A DNA stretch of 64,000 nucleotides from Gelatoporia subvermispora B (GCA_000320605.2 KB445805.1:1-64000); one strand, 5' to 3'; positions 24,060 through 37,056 are shown, counted from the stretch's first letter. A program made the numbers and translations. Notes: generated from the letters alone by a model not told the origin.

Positions 24060-24968
24060 TCATGTGTTCAATATACTCACGAGATTCAGATGGTGGTCCA
24101 ATGCAGATGCAAGCCGTGGAAGAATACTGTCATCGAGCTTGTGCGGAGCGCTCTCCCGGCACTCCGCACATATAACGTCGTCTAGAATGCGTACGCGAGC
24201 CTGCAGGTTCTTGACAGTGTACCCACAGGGGCGTTTCGTCAGCTCTAAGAGTAAAGCTTTGCAGAATTCATCCTGCCGCAACGAGATTGGTGCATAGACG
24301 CAACATTCGCATTCATAACCGGCTAGCAGCCAGTTCATGTACCAGTGCTTGGGATCGGGACTACCCGGTTGAAGCATGACTACTTCTTGATACAGGATGA
24401 AGCTGAGGGCTGTTTTGACGCATTGAGACTGGTATGCCAGGAGACGATATAGATTTTCGGGGGAGATGTACGACGAGACCTTGCCATTCTCCCCGAATAT
24501 ATCTTCCTGCAGAGAAAGCTCCGCTAACTCCTTCGCTTCCTGTCGCAGGTGCAGTTTGCATACGACCTCAAAGGCCTCGAGAGGATACCGGACAGCCCAT
24601 CTCTTCGCCAGGTCGGGTCGCAGGCGTCCGCTCGCACCTTGCATGTCGTACTTTAGCGCTGCTTCAAGGACAGCGACGAAATGGTCAAACTCGTCTCTGG
24701 CAAGTGCCGTCATGGGGTAGCAGAGCTGGAGTAGCGCGTTCAGGACCTTGGCTGATTCCGACATATCGACGACGGGGAGATCTTCCGCGTGTAACCCAAG
24801 TTCAGCTGCTTGTGGGAGGGAGAACATGCCCTCGAAGACAGGCGACGCTTCGGCGAGGATGGTCCGGGGTACGCGGAAGTCTACGTCGTCGCATGAGCGG
24901 ATTATGACGTCTGCACTAGGTTTTGTGAATGGATGCGCAAAATTGGGAGTTGAAGCCATGTTGGTCAT
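24060..24968 (-). CDS. BTB/POZ domain protein
   Basis: Single open frame of 302 aa from the ATG at 24968 (a second ATG is at 24959). The frame stays open upstream to 25154, but the residues there look like untranslated sequence. The N-terminal part has the BTB pattern common in agaricomycetes: HPFTKPSADVIIRSCDDVDFRVPRTILAEASPVFEGMF, quoted here as consecutive pieces SADVIIRS, DFRVPRTILA and SPVFEGMF. Then follow LPVVDMSE, LLQLCYP and a helical part YDMQGASGRLRP. Such proteins mediate protein-protein contacts, some as adaptors of cullin ligases; the partner here is unknown. A splice-donor-like GTGAGT just before the stop leaves open a further 3' exon. Confidence 0.85.
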   Translation of the reverse strand: MTNMASTPNFAHPFTKPSADVIIRSCDDVDFRVPRTILAEASPVFEGMFSLPQAAELGLHAEDLPVVDMSESAKVLNALLQLCYPMTALARDEFDHFVAVLEAALKYDMQGASGRLRPDLAKRWAVRYPLEAFEVVCKLHLRQEAKELAELSLQEDIFGENGKVSSYISPENLYRLLAYQSQCVKTALSFILYQEVVMLQPGSPDPKHWYMNWLLAGYECECCVYAPISLRQDEFCKALLLELTKRPCGYTVKNLQARVRILDDVICAECRESAPHKLDDSILPRLASALDHHLNLVSILNT

Positions 24969-27900
24969 GAGCCTGAAGCAGCCGATGTGAGCTTGGAGGA
25001 GGGTTTGGGAGAAAAGCTCTAAGAATGCGGATGGTAGCTGACAACACAAACTTGGCCGATCGGATCTGGACGGAAGCGCCCGTGGTTGCAAGTAGAGCCC
25101 CTGACAATCATAGTAATTCAGTCGAGGTTGAATGTTGCGTCGAAATGGTATCATAGCATTCTCAACACGATAGGAGTACGCCTTATCAGGAGAAGACTAA
25201 TGCACACGATGTACGACTCGGCGACGCTACCTTCCAGAGGTACGATTCATGGCCCACGATCCACGAGCACTCTATCACATGCCAGTGACTCACGACATGC
25301 ACAATCCTAGAGTAGACTCTCAACATCGTTGAACGTTGAAGACTGGCCTGCTATCCATCGAAGCAACTTTGGCGGAGATGCATGCGGTAACATGGGTCTC
25401 CGTGATACGAACTATAGCAAGGGACACTGGGAAACCTCCGAGTCGCTGATGTACTGCGTCGAGACTTGTCAGACATGCTCACCTAGCTCGATCACCACGG
25501 CGATGGCAGATTAGACTGTAGCCTTGGTGTTATCCGAATGTGCTTCAGTTGAAGTCCCACGTAGATTGTACCCGCTCAGGATTGGGCTTCAGTAACTGCA
25601 AAGGAGTTTGAAGACGCGCCTACAGACCCTCTTTGTGGCTTTCGGAGAACAGCTCCGACAAGGCTTCATTCGTATTGTCAGTTCAAGTTGTCCGGCGTAT
25701 CCAACAAAGCGTGTGATACGTATGTCTCGTCAACTTGAAGACGTGTCAATCCTATGAACCCAACAGCGTCATTGGATCTCTCACTCACCTGTAGCATGCA
25801 CAACATAAGTAAAATTCGACACAAGAGACTAATAACGACGTCGGCAGATAGCAGTGCCGTGGTGGAGCATGCGACGGTTCCGAGTTCGTCTTGCTGTAGT
25901 CTAAGCGTCGTGTAGCATATGTGGGAACACTTCGTCGGATATTGCATCATTGTCACTCCCCGACCTCTTGCCACCCGTCAGGACTTCAAGTTTGCTCAAA
26001 GTATGCATGTCTCACTTGGCCTTTCTGCTTAAGAGCGGAGTGATAGTAGTCCGACATGGTGTGAATTCATGCTTAAGAGCTCCGGGAAGGTGCCGGGTGC
26101 CAGGTCCATCTCGATTGCATAGAAGGGATCTTGCCTTTGCCTAGCAGTCGCTGTCCATCAGGTTGTTATGATACCTATGATGTCTGCTCAGTCAGAGTGC
26201 AGTGGACTGCATTAGCAACAGAGGCGACAGTCCGTCATATGAGAAATCAAGATGCGACTACTGACACGATGTACTAGTTATCGCATTACGCTAGTCGCAT
26301 TCACAGTACTTCTCCCGCAGGTCATATCCGGCAGGTTGTTGGGTGATAATGAGTAAACAGACTACTCGTCGCTGCAGGCTGCTCAAAATACCTCTTGAGT
26401 TGTTTATGCGGCGTTTCCGAATACGAGCGAAAGGCACTTCGGCGCAGTCTTTGTGGTACTGCCTGGCCCCTTTCTCGGAAATCGCAGGGAACGTAACGGC
26501 TGTGAACGATCTGTAGACACTATCAGATAATGCACCGAGATACAATTGTCGTGACAGTCGCTATTTCTAGTTGATTACTCTCCCAGTGAGCTTCTAGCAC
26601 ATAAGTTGACGCCAAAGTCAATAATATTGGTAAATGGATAAGTCAAACGGTTCGCAACAGCAATGTTAAAAGTACAGCGGCAGCATATATGGAAGTAGAA
26701 TGCTTCTCACCGGTCTTGTTCGCTAGGAGAATGTCACAGATGATGACGCTTGCACGGTGTCTCAAGAAGATGTCGAACACAACATTGTCAGCTGATTCGC
26801 CTTCGGTGATGGACAAGACTCCAGGGAGGCAAATCGGCGCATGGGTGTTCAGTGCATGCATGGCGCATCTCTGATCGTTCGCGCTCCATCCGCATTCAGC
26901 GACACTCGCAGCGCGATATCGTGCCACATTGGCTCCGGGTTTCATATGCAGGGCTTCTGCGATCACCTGGTGCACCCCGTGCACGATAAGATATGCCTCC
27001 TCTGAAGACATGCCTCATGTCCAAGCGACTCGAGATGCGATATGCACACCGAGCGCGTAGGATGCATCATCGAAACTGCCGACAGTTGATGCAACGCCTT
27101 GTGTGCTATCGACCGTGTCCCTCGTCTCGCCTCCTCGAAGTGGTAGGCGCACATACCGGTATGTATCGGGATTTGCACGGTATGGAATCAACGTGCAGGC
27201 GTGATCGAAAGTAGCGTTTCCAGAGAAGTCATCCTACATAGGGCTAAAACCGCACCTAAGTGGGCGGATGGAAGAGTACGAAGCACCTTTTCCTCGTGAA
27301 TCAGAAGTGTAGGCAAGATCACGCCACACACCACAAGTGCATGCTCATATGGCTGCTCTTACCATGTGTCCACATTGCTTTATCAGGTGGTATTGTTGAC
27401 CGCCGGGGCGAGGTCGAGATGAAGTAAATTTCTGTACTCATTCATGGCTTCAGCACGTCACAATCCTTCCTCTTCGCGCCGGAACTGGTCTGGTTGGGGT
27501 ACTCTTTGGCTTCTAGTTGGTCAGGAGGCACAGATGCTTCGTTATCGACGACGCTCGTATGTAATCAGAAACAAAAAGGGTGCCGAAAAACCTACCAGAG
27601 CTTCACAGCTCCGTAACGGGCAGAACACCCCGCTGTCGAAGCAACTCCTGGCACAGAGAAGGCTTGGTCGTCGCGAGGGTAAGCCACAGTCGCCATGAAG
27701 CACAGAAGCAAGTCTCGTTGGAGTTGAATACCACGGTCCGGATGCACCGACCTGTTGAGCTAGCCTCCTTACGTCCTACAACTGTCCACCCTGTGCCCGA
27801 CGTCAGACAAAGCGAGCCTTGGAGCTTACTAGGCTCTAGACTCCCTATTCAACAACCGATCACGCACCGGATGATCCGAGGAGAGTAAACGGGTCGAGAC

Positions 27901-28206
27901 ACGCGATTATTGATAAGGAATTGCACGTTGATGTCGCGGGCCGGGGAACCATTGAAGTTTGAATGGTATATGGGGAGCGAACGAAACGTGATGATATTCC
28001 TGATTAGGGGACAACGACAGGGCATGCAGTACAAAAGTATGATAGCAACGTGAGGTTTCGCAATGATACGAGCAGACTGATGTGATTGGGTGTCGCTGAC
28101 AGGACTGCTATCGTCACTTAAGTGTCCAATGTCGCCACTGATACGGATAGATACCACACCTTCAGGCTTGCAGTGGTTGTACAACATAAGCATAAATCAA
28201 CTCCGG
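24969..28206. other. intergenic, no gene recognised
   Basis: About 3.2 kb. The open frames (for example minus 25678-25974 and 26643-27011, plus 27444-27888) carry no recognisable domain and no convincing exon series. The first part is the BTB gene 5' region. Confidence 0.45.
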
Positions 28207-29684
28207 TTACCGCGCCCTCTTAGCGCTCATGACTCTAGCGTACGACTCTGCGAGCGGATTCCTGGTGGCGAGGACCGAGAGGTGGGTGCTGAGATACGGC
28301 GGGGGGAGAAGCGGGTGGATTGTCTCGAGGTGTGCCGTCTGTTCAATGGGTGGGAAGTGCGAGGAGAACGCCACGGGCGTGCGCGGCGGCGATGGAGTGC
28401 TACGGAAGGCAAGGTTCGACAGCGCAGCCAAAGAAGATGAGGATGTCGACAGTGTCCGCTGCCGATCATGATTTGATCGGCTGAGTTGGGAGTGACTGAT
28501 GGAAGGAGGTAGCGGAGCGGTTGCGGTAGAGAAATTGGAAGATACAGACGTGCGCCGCAGGGAATGCGGGCCCGTGGGGGATGCAGAAGGGGCGTTCGGG
28601 CTTCCGGAAGCGGCGGAGAACGTGCTAGGCGAGCGGAGGTGCGCGCTAGTCGGTGAAGAATTCGTAGACATCTGTGCGGAAGCGTTATCGGAGGTGACAG
28701 TGGTTAGCGGGGCAAGGGGCGAGGGCTTTGCTGCATACGCGGGCCCGAGGCCGTACGATTGGCCGCGGATCAGCGGGTGCGGGCGTAGAGGAGCAGAGTC
28801 CGCACGGTGGATAGAGGGAGGGCGAGTCACTGCTTGCCGCTTGGGGTGAACGTCGGGAGATCTACGCGGCGGCGAATGCGTTTCTGACCGTGCTCGTGCA
28901 GGTGACGTAGGCTCGGGCTCGTCGACGCGGACCTCGGGCCGGGACGGCTGTTGCTGCCGGACATCGCCCTGGATGTGTTGTGCTTTGCTCTGCGCTAGCT
29001 GCTGCTGCTGTACGAGGTGCCACGCCTGCTGCTCCGCTGCGTAGTCACGTGCGGTTGGAGGAGGGGTTGGTTGTCGGCGGTCAACCTGGGGAAGGGCAGG
29101 GGTAATTGCACGTGGTGTGGGGAGGTCGTCCCTCGCAATTCCGTTGGGACGAGCATTGACGAACTGTGTAGTGGATTTGTGCGGTGGCGGTGATTCGTCT
29201 GTCTGTTCTGTGTCTGAATCTGCGCTGGGTGTGGCCGCGCCACTCTCGCTCGAAACCCAGCCGTCGTCGTCATTCTCTGACGGACTGGACAGTCTAAAGT
29301 CTGCCTTGCCCTTCCCTGTGGCTGGCTTTGCACCGGGACCTTGGGCGATGCGGTGGAGAGGTGTTAGCGCGGGTGCCATGTGCTCCCGCGAACGGCGGAG
29401 AGCACTGTTGCTGCGAGGCAACGGTGATTTAGTACGTGTCGCTGTCTGCTGCAAAGTGCATGGGAGCGAATAGCGTCAGAAAAATGTCTACTTCCAATCG
29501 TAAGAAGGTAGCGTACCTCGTGGAGATTGTGTCCGTTCTTCTTGGGTTTGTCCGCTAGATTACCAGAGGACGCGTCGCGCTGGGTCAAGTGAAGATTCAG
29601 ACCGATCTTGGAGGAGCCGCCAGAGGCTGAACGGGCATGTGTGCGGGTCTGCCCGTTCGTTGTGCGCGGGACGCGTGGTGCCAT
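28207..29684 (-). CDS. conserved low-complexity protein, function unknown
   Basis: Two exons, complement of 29517-29684 and 28207-29448, joined at codon boundaries, give 469 aa. The N-terminus has TNGQTRTHARSASG, KIGLNLHLTQRD and KKNGHNLHE. The middle has a short acidic block ENDDDGWVSSESGAATPS; the rest is Ser/Pro/Thr-rich, with a Gln-rich stretch and many RS/SP sites. The end, from about PIEQTAHLETIHPLLPPPY to YARVMSAKRAR, looks conserved and helical. The acidic DDDGWVSSESG block recalls fungal nitrogen/TOR-linked regulators, but I cannot name a family. It is divergent from UTP6, sharing a 548-bp promoter region. Splice sites are GT-AG. Confidence 0.82.
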
Positions 29685-30232
29685 GATAGATAGGGATTGG
29701 GGATTGTGTCGTCAACTGCGCAACTTCCGTCGACAAGAGCAAGAAAGAACACAGAGGATTATCAGGAACAGACAAGCAATCTAAGAAAGCCGAAATAAGG
29801 CTTTGCAGATCGCTGTCGGCTCAGCGGGTTGAAGTGCGAGTCACCAGCCGGGCTGCGGCGTCGGCCTGGCCACCGGATCTCGAGGGCGCAAAGCTGGTCG
29901 AGATCAAGCAAAACGGTGCTGAAAACTCAGCAGAGTTCGCTGGCCAAGTTCAGACCAGAGATTCGTCCAGAGGCAGTGCGATGAAAAACTGGAGACCGTT
30001 CGAAAAACGCAAAACGAGCGAGAGGTCGGTGACGCGGGGGCAGCGGGGTGCTGCGTCCGGGGTCCGATGGACGACGGTTGTCGCACGGCGTCTATCTCAT
30101 CTCCTGCTGCCTGAATAGGCATCCAATCACGTGTGGCATATTTTCTCTGCCACTTTCGGACGCACTTCAATCGAAGACCACAATTGCTGCTCATCCACTT
30201 GTCAGATCTCGTCCGCGTCGCCGTAGCCAGCC
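29685..30232. promoter_or_regulatory. divergent promoter region
   Basis: 548 bp between the start codons of the low-complexity protein gene (-) and UTP6 (+). No TATA box is evident. The arrangement allows co-regulation but does not prove it. Confidence 0.55.
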
Positions 30233-33227
30233 ATGGAGAGGGTTCAGTTTCAGCAGGAGCAGGTGCGTGGCGAGCGTAGTGATACTGTCCGACGGACTGT
30301 TGACTACAGATCTTGTTGCAGATGCTCGCTGAGCTGAAGGACCTAGTAAACAAGGGCCTCTTCACTCAAGTGCGTTACTCTCTGGGTGCATCGAACGCTC
30401 GCGGACTCACACCAGCGCTATGCATAGAAAGAAATCAAGCAGATTATGATCAAACGCACGGCGTTCGAAACCGCACTCGTACGGCGTATCCCCCGGAAAG
30501 CCGACTTCCTGCGATATGTTGCCTATGAGATGCAACTCGAGGCACTGCGCAAAAAACGTATCGCACGGCTCAGTACGTCTCGCACATGGTCAACGCCACA
30601 CTATATTAATCTTAAGCGAATTAGAGCCCGAACGCGCCGCGCCGTCCATCTCGGACTATGCCCTCGTGCGACGGCAGTTCCATATCTTCGAGCGTGCGCT
30701 GAAGCGCTTCAAAGGCGACATCGGACTATGGGTCCAGTACATCCAGCTTGCGAAGAAAGAAGGCGCACGTGTGCTCGTAGGTCGCATCACTGCCCGGTAT
30801 GTCTCTACCGTTGCCTCCTCTCTCTGGAATTTCCGACGGCGGTTCTCATTTGGAATTCACAGAGCTCTACAACTCCACCCACATGTTCCCGCCCTCTACA
30901 TCCTCGCCGCCGCACATGAACTCTCGCACCTTTCACCAGCAGCCGCGCGTGCCCTGCTGCAACGCGGGCTGCGCCTGAACGCGGAAAGCGCTGCGCTTTG
31001 GCGGGAGTATGTCAAGATGGAGCTTGGTTTCGTCGAGGGGCTGCGCCGCCGCTGGGGTGTTCTCGGAATTGACGTCGGCAAGTCCGAGGACAAGAAGGGT
31101 AAGGGTCGGGAGACGCAGGATGTGGATATGGTGGACGAAGGGGACGAGGAAGGTGCGCGGGTTAAGGAGAGGGTAAGGATGGAAGGGGAGGCAGAGGAGG
31201 AGGGCGATGAAGGCGAGCTGGCACGGAAGGCCGTTCTCGAGGGCGCGATTGTCAAGTCTGTCATTGACAGCGCGGTAAAAGGTACGTTCCAGTTGTTGGT
31301 AATCACTGTCGAGCTTTCTGACAAAAGAGGGGGATTGTGTAGCATTACCAACACCTCAACTCTTCCAAACACTGCATGAGCTCCTCGCCTCTTACCCCAT
31401 CCCACCTGCACTCCGTTCATCCTTGCTCGACTACCTGCACGCGCGCCTCCGCGAGACACTCCCTACCGATCCGCGAGCTGCGAAGCTTTCCGCAACGCGC
31501 CATCTCACGCCAGAGCTGACTGGGTCAGAGCTTGTCGACCGTCTCCGGGAAGCGAACGAACAACTTTCCGGTGCGGTGAAAATTGCAGGAGAGAAAGAGA
31601 AGGAAGGCCTAGCACGGGTATATGCCGAGTTCGTTGAAGAGTGGTGTGCGAAAGATGTAGACGAGAGCTTGGTGTGTTCCCTCTTCTGCAACTCACGCTT
31701 ACTGGCCCCGCTGACCGCAGCTGCGACCAGAAAACCTATCTGCTGACTTCTCTACACCTGCTTTCCAAACATACTCTGTCCACGTCTTCGCCTTCCCCAA
31801 CCCTCCTCTCCGCGCACGTTCGTCTTCTCACGTCACATTCCCCCCTTCACAACTCTCTTCCCTCTTCACATAATTCCCCACCCAAAATCCTCCGGCTCGC
31901 CGAGCGCTACACGTCCCGCACATCCGAGAGCGCGCCGGTATGGCTAGCGCGGCTGGACGCGGAGGCGACGCTCTCCGCTTCTACAGACTCCGAAGACTCA
32001 TCCGAGGCGGCCCAGAAGAAAGAGCGGCTTCAGCGCACGTGGGCAGAGGCGCGGACGCAGGTGCGTGGCGAGGGGCTCGCGGGTGTTTGGCTCTGGGGGC
32101 TCGACCGCCCAGAGGTTGTGGGTGCCAGCCCAGAGGAGCAGATTCCGACCCTGGAGGTGCGTGTATCCGTTGATGTGCCGTGCGGCCCGCGCTGATAATG
32201 ATGTTTCGTTGTCTTCATTCCCATTTCATTTCACTCTTCATTTGGCCCTGCACGCACACACCGCGCTGCGATTGTGCCTTGATGATGCTCGCTGCTGTGC
32301 CTCGCAATGTGCCCTGGCCACGCCGTTGCCGCCCACGCGGTCCACCTCACCTATTTCACGGCCCCCACCCATCGCCACCCACTAATTGCCCTCCATATCA
32401 CGTCGCTCGCGCGATATCACAACACCCCACATCGCGCTTCGCCAACCCATCACACTGTGCGCCCCGTCACCGCGTACTCGCCGTCGAGCCGATTGCCATC
32501 CACCCCATCTGGCCGCCTCCCGCCGTCCGCTGACCTTCCGCCCGATCGCCGATCGCGCTGTCACCGTCCGGCATCCGGCCCGCAGACGCTCCTGCACACG
32601 AGCAAGCACATCCCCGACGCAGCCGCGTGGCGCGAGGTGCACGAGGCGCTCCGCCTGCGCCACCTCCGCGCGCGCCCTCTCGCGGCGGGCGTCGACGCTC
32701 GGATTGCACAAGTGCGGAAGCTCGCCACGGAGTTCCTCCCGAGTGCGCGCGTGTGGGCGGCCGTCTTCGCGCGTGAGGCGGGCGAGGACGCGGATGTAGA
32801 CGCGGAAGCAGCGGGCGCGGAGAGCTCACCTGTTCCCGAAGCTGCGGCTGCGGTTGTAGCTGCGGGTGAAGAATCACGCTCGAGAGGGGGCCGGGGGCCG
32901 TCACATTCGCATCCTTCGTCAAGTTCGACGGGCGACGCCGAGGCGGATGCGCGGGTGCTCGCTCTGGTGTATTCGTACTGGCGGGAGAGCCCCGGCGCGG
33001 GTTCGGACGCTCCGCTGGCGTATGCGCGCTGGCTGCTTGCGCACGGGAGGGGCAAGGACGCGACAAATACGATCCTGCGCGCGCAGCCCGCGCTGGAGGC
33101 GTCCGAACGTCTCGAGCTCGAGCGGCGCTGGCGCGCTGTGATCGAAGGTGGTGAGGAGCAGCAACCGGATGAGGACGATGCTGAGGTTGGAGGGGATGTG
33201 GATGTTGATGCGGGGATGGATATCTGA
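30233..33227 (+). CDS. UTP6: U3 snoRNP component UTP6 (HAT-repeat protein)
   Basis: Nucleolar component of the small-subunit processome (UTP-B module), needed for 18S rRNA maturation. Eight exons (30233-30262, 30322-30369, 30428-30572, 30625-30796, 30863-31281, 31343-31671, 31731-32156, 32586-33227) give 736 aa. The start MERVQFQQEQ, then MLAELKDLVNKGLFTQ, KEIKQIMIKRTAFETALVRR and DYALVRRQFHIFERALKRFK to LWVQYIQLAK, is the highly conserved UTP6 N-terminus. HAT-type helices continue with LQLHPHVPALYILAAAHEL and ALWREYVKMEL. An acidic insert (GDEEG, EAEEEGDEGE) and an acidic tail after QQPDEDD are present. The last intron is about 430 nt, far longer than the others. The exon-7 acceptor was placed at 31730 to keep the KTYLLTSL frame. 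Confidence 0.95.
32157..32585 (+). other. unusually long last intron of UTP6
   Basis: About 430 nt with GT-AG borders, against 52-66 nt for the other introns of the gene, and rich in C and in CGC/CCC runs. It could hold a small RNA or be an expanded spacer; no C/D or H/ACA box pattern was recognised. Confidence 0.6.
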
Positions 33228-35509
33228 TTCCTCAGCATGGTGTCCTACATGGTTAGACCCCTGTGGGTGTCAAAGGCATTGATTTATAATATTCCTTGAT
33301 CTGGCTGCCCATATACTTGTAACTCGCAGGCTTGTGAGATTGAAGTTCAGTCCAGGAATTGCGTGCTGGGTCGCTTCTAGGCTGTGTGCCGTCGTGTCTG
33401 TTGCTGGCGTGTGAATCACCTCAGCTTGTAGTTGTGTCGCAGCTGATGCACGCTCCATACATGCTGCGATCGCCGGTGGGATCGTAGGGTGTGCATGTGC
33501 AAGTGTCGTGCACTCGCGCTGCCTTTGTTCTTGCATCTTACGTTGGCGTCATCTCTGAGAAGTATGTACATGCATGTGTATTAAGATAAGTACACATTGA
33601 GATCAGCACATGATTGCTCCATATGCCGTCTCCGGAACTGCGACACAACAGGTACATGGATGATTGCGAGTAGCGTTACCAGTCAAACCAGCACGGGGCA
33701 CCGTGGAGACCGCAAGTCTTCCGGCTGGAGTGAAAGCGCGCCAAATACTCTTGTATGGGGTAATTGCAACGAAGGTCGCTCTAGAAGGTTTCTCTCGGTA
33801 CGTATGTAATCCCGTATGCCCGTTGACACGAAATCCAGATGCGACTATAATTGTTTCGTAGTTGATGCACGTTTTGCAGGCGTGCAAAAATAGCCGATCG
33901 GGGTGACCGTCTCGAGCTGCCACCGCTACGTACCATGAACTGTCTGAAAGACATCATAGTACACGTATATGACAAGCCGGCGATTTTGTGCATTTCGGTA
34001 GTTGTGTACTCACAGGTGTGCTCTATAGCTGTGAAGACGACGGGCACCAGCGGGCAACTGAGCTGGATCGTCGACAGCAGCTCAGCCTCGGAGCACGAGA
34101 ACGCCGGTGCCGGTGCGGCTGACTAAGCACGCTAGTTTAGGCAGATCGGCGACGGCGATCGGAGCCAGATATGGAGATGCCGCCGGCGTGTTGGGACACG
34201 GAGGCCGGGAGCCGACGGGTGAGGACCGCACCGATGATACACAGCGACACAAGTCAGGCTCGGGTCGTCGCGTCGACGTGTCTTCTGACGACGATACGGT
34301 GTGTACGTGGTCGACTTCTGGTGCAGTCCTGCTGCTTCTGGCGTGCGGGTGCACGCACAGGGTTTAGGCGGACGGTTGCGGCGGGAGAGGGCGCTGCTGC
34401 GCCGGGTGGCGCAACACGTATGCAGTATTATTAGTGTGGATAGCTTAGTCGCTGTGGCTTCGATTATCTACGAGCACTTACAGGCTGTTCCATTGTGGAG
34501 GCATGTGCGTGCACGCCCCTGAGGGTGGCAGGCTGTGTCCGTCCGAGCTGTGGTTTGGCTCGCCAGGGCCAATGGGCGTCGCCATGGCGCGTGGATCAGC
34601 GTGTGCGTGTGCGGGCGCGTGCGTGATCACGTCAACGTGCGAGCCGGGGACGAGGACTGGTGTGCTCGTATGTACGGGGACTGGTGCAAGAATGATGTAC
34701 ACGGCCGTGCGTGCTGCGTGGTGGGCACATACGCGCGTGGCGACACTTGGATCTGCGGCGTGCGGCTCGGCGGCTTTGCGCGGGCGCAGCAGATGGTCGG
34801 GGAGGCGAGTCTCAGCCGGCGGCGAGGACGATTGGGTTGGGTGACAGGGAAGCGTGCCGGGAATCGAAAAGAAGCCAGGGTTATGGCAGGAGGCAACAGG
34901 AGCAACGGAGAATTTGCGTGCGTGCGAGGATGGAGCGCGCGAGAGGGGCAACCGCCTTTCACGAGCGCGAGCTGGGCCGCACCCAGGCGCGCGTGCACAT
35001 GGCCGTGGACGTGAGCATGTGGAGGCGGGAGCCAGATACCCCGCCCCACGCATCGGCGTAGCCAACCTGGCCGGTACGATCACCGTGCTCGTATTCGCGA
35101 ATCGCGACGCCATGAACGCTGAGAAGAGATCTGAATGGCGACGGGAAGGGGAGCAAAGGCGGTCGAACATTGCAGAGGGCGGGGATGCGGGTGACAGGAA
35201 TCGACCGCGTGGACGCGTCTTGCCATCTTACCGCCGGAAATACGCGGGAGTTATCGTGGAAATTAGCACTACAATGGCGCGATCTGGGGTGACTTGGGGC
35301 CGATAAGTGTCACCTCGCGGTGAGGATAAGTGGATGGCACAGCACGAGATGATGCAGTCAAAATAACGACGGATGTGTTTCCACGGGGGGAGGCTCCGTA
35401 CGGTTAGCCAGGTGGATCAGGTCTGTTGACGCCAGGGAACCGGGGTCTCTAGATTTCCTCGGTACTCCGTGATGTTCAACGCCGTGACATGTATGCAGCG
35501 TCCAGGATG
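33228..35509. other. intergenic, no gene recognised
   Basis: A GC- and GTGCGTGTG-rich stretch at 34500-35100 produces long overlapping frames on both strands, but none has a domain or consistent splice structure. Confidence 0.45.
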
Positions 35510-36215
35510 GACGTGTATGGGACTGCAATCGTATGCAAGAAATGTAGTGGAGGCATACATTATAGACCGCCGTGCAAGGGCATGCATAAATTATGGGGAC
35601 CAATGCAGGGGATTGTGATCGTGCTATCAGGGAGTGCAAGGATTGTAGTGAAGGCATACGTAGTGGATAGCTGTGCATGGTTATGCATACAGTCGGGATA
35701 CCTATGTATGGGAATGCAATCATGCTAACAGGGAATACAAGGAATTTAGTGAAGGCACAGGCAGTGCATAGGCTAGCATAGTTACGCAGGGCTATGCATA
35801 CAATCGAGAGACCCATGTATGGGATTGCAATCGTGCTATCAGAGATTGCAAGGAATGTAGTGAAGGCATACATAATGGATGACTATGCATGGTCATGCAT
35901 ACAATCGAGAGACTCATGTAGGGGACTGGAATCGTACTATCAGAGAATGCAACGAATGTAGAGCTATGCATGGCCATGCATACAGTTGAGAGGCCCATGT
36001 AGGGGACTGCAATCGTGCTATAGGAGAATGCAACGAATGTAGGGCCATGCATACAATTGAGAGACTCGTGTAGGGGACTGCAATCCTACTATCAGAGAAT
36101 GCAAGGAATACAGAGCTATGTAGGACCATGTAGGGAACTATAATCGTGCTATCATAGAATGCAATGAACGTATGTTATGCATGGCTCTGTAGGGTTATGC
36201 ATGACAATTTCGGGC
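35510..36215. repeat. minisatellite with two unit lengths
   Basis: Imperfect tandem repeat of at least seven units. Each unit contains a version of GGGACTGCAATCGTGCTATC, then AGAGAATGCAACGAATGTAG, then GCATGCATACAATCGAGAG. Early units (35510-35880) are about 100-110 bp and include a GTGAAGGCATAC segment. Later units (35910-36210) are about 70-75 bp and lack it. Divergence between units is substantial. It lies between UTP6 and the kinase gene. Confidence 0.85.
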
Positions 36216-37056
36216 GGTATACATGTCACGCAGATAATGTACATACGCAGCGGCAAGGGCCCCGTCAGGGCATGTATCGGGCGTTTCGACTTGAATGGTC
36301 CTGGCCCACCTCGCTAACCATAGGCTCCGTGTGTTCGGGAGCGATATGGGAAGGGAGGCCGAGTTTAGGTTGGAAAAGGCTCAGGCTGGGGCGAGTGAGA
36401 AAGGGATCGCGTGGAGAGATGACAGGAGACCATGTGGACGGCAAAGGCGATGGCAGACGCCGAAGTGGCAGGCGACCGCGGCGATGGCAAGCGGCGTGGC
36501 CTGTGCCAGTGTAGGCGTCTATTTGGCCATTCTCAGTCCGACTCATACTAATCTCTCTTCTCCCACCACCGTTCATCTCTCCTCCCTCCCTCTCTCGTCG
36601 TCCCCTCGTGAGTCCTCCTTTCTTCTTTCTTTCTCCCGTCCCTCCGACTGACACTAGAATCTCTCCTCGTCGTTCTCCTCGTCGTGCTCGTCGTCCTGTC
36701 CTGTCCTGTCCGCCGCTGCCGCCGCCCCCGACGCCGCCGCTCTCTGTCCACGGCCCTTCCGACACCGCCCCCGCGCGCCCGTCCGGCAAAAGGTTCGCTA
36801 GCAAGGACTGCCCCCGTCGCCGCTCTCGTCACGCCCGCTACGCTCTCCAGCTAGCTCGCTGTGCTAGACGTCGAGGGCGCCACTCCCCCAGGAGTGCTGG
36901 CTCTGAGAACCCCGCTCGCCCCCCGTTCTCAACTGCATGCATATCGTCTAGACGACCTCCCGGCTCTTTTCTCGACCATTCGCCCCGACTCCCGCCCCCC
37001 GTCCACGTCCACATCCACGTCTTCGCCCCACTCGCCACCCCCCGCCGTCGCCCCGA
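36216..37056 (+). promoter_or_regulatory. kinase gene upstream region, pyrimidine-rich leader
   Basis: From about 36540 to 36730 the plus strand is almost pure C/T, with CTCTCTTCTCCC and TCTTCTTTCTTTC runs. Such tracts are common upstream of fungal transcription starts, so this is probably the promoter/5' UTR of the kinase. Long frames here are a result of low complexity. Confidence 0.5.

Noticed and set aside
2729..25154. Secondary-metabolite gene cluster
   Set aside because: Apart from the two P450s there is no backbone synthase, transporter or cluster regulator; the neighbours are unrelated or broken.
32561..33238. Long antisense open frame over UTP6 exon 8
   Set aside because: It is a GC-rich shadow of a well-supported coding exon and shows no domain.
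34478..35170. 230-codon minus-strand frame
   Set aside because: It lies in a GC-rich, repeat-like stretch with equally long frames on the other strand and no recognisable domain.
36265..37056. Long frames in both strands upstream of the kinase
   Set aside because: The DNA is a pyrimidine-rich low-complexity leader; open frames there are expected by composition.
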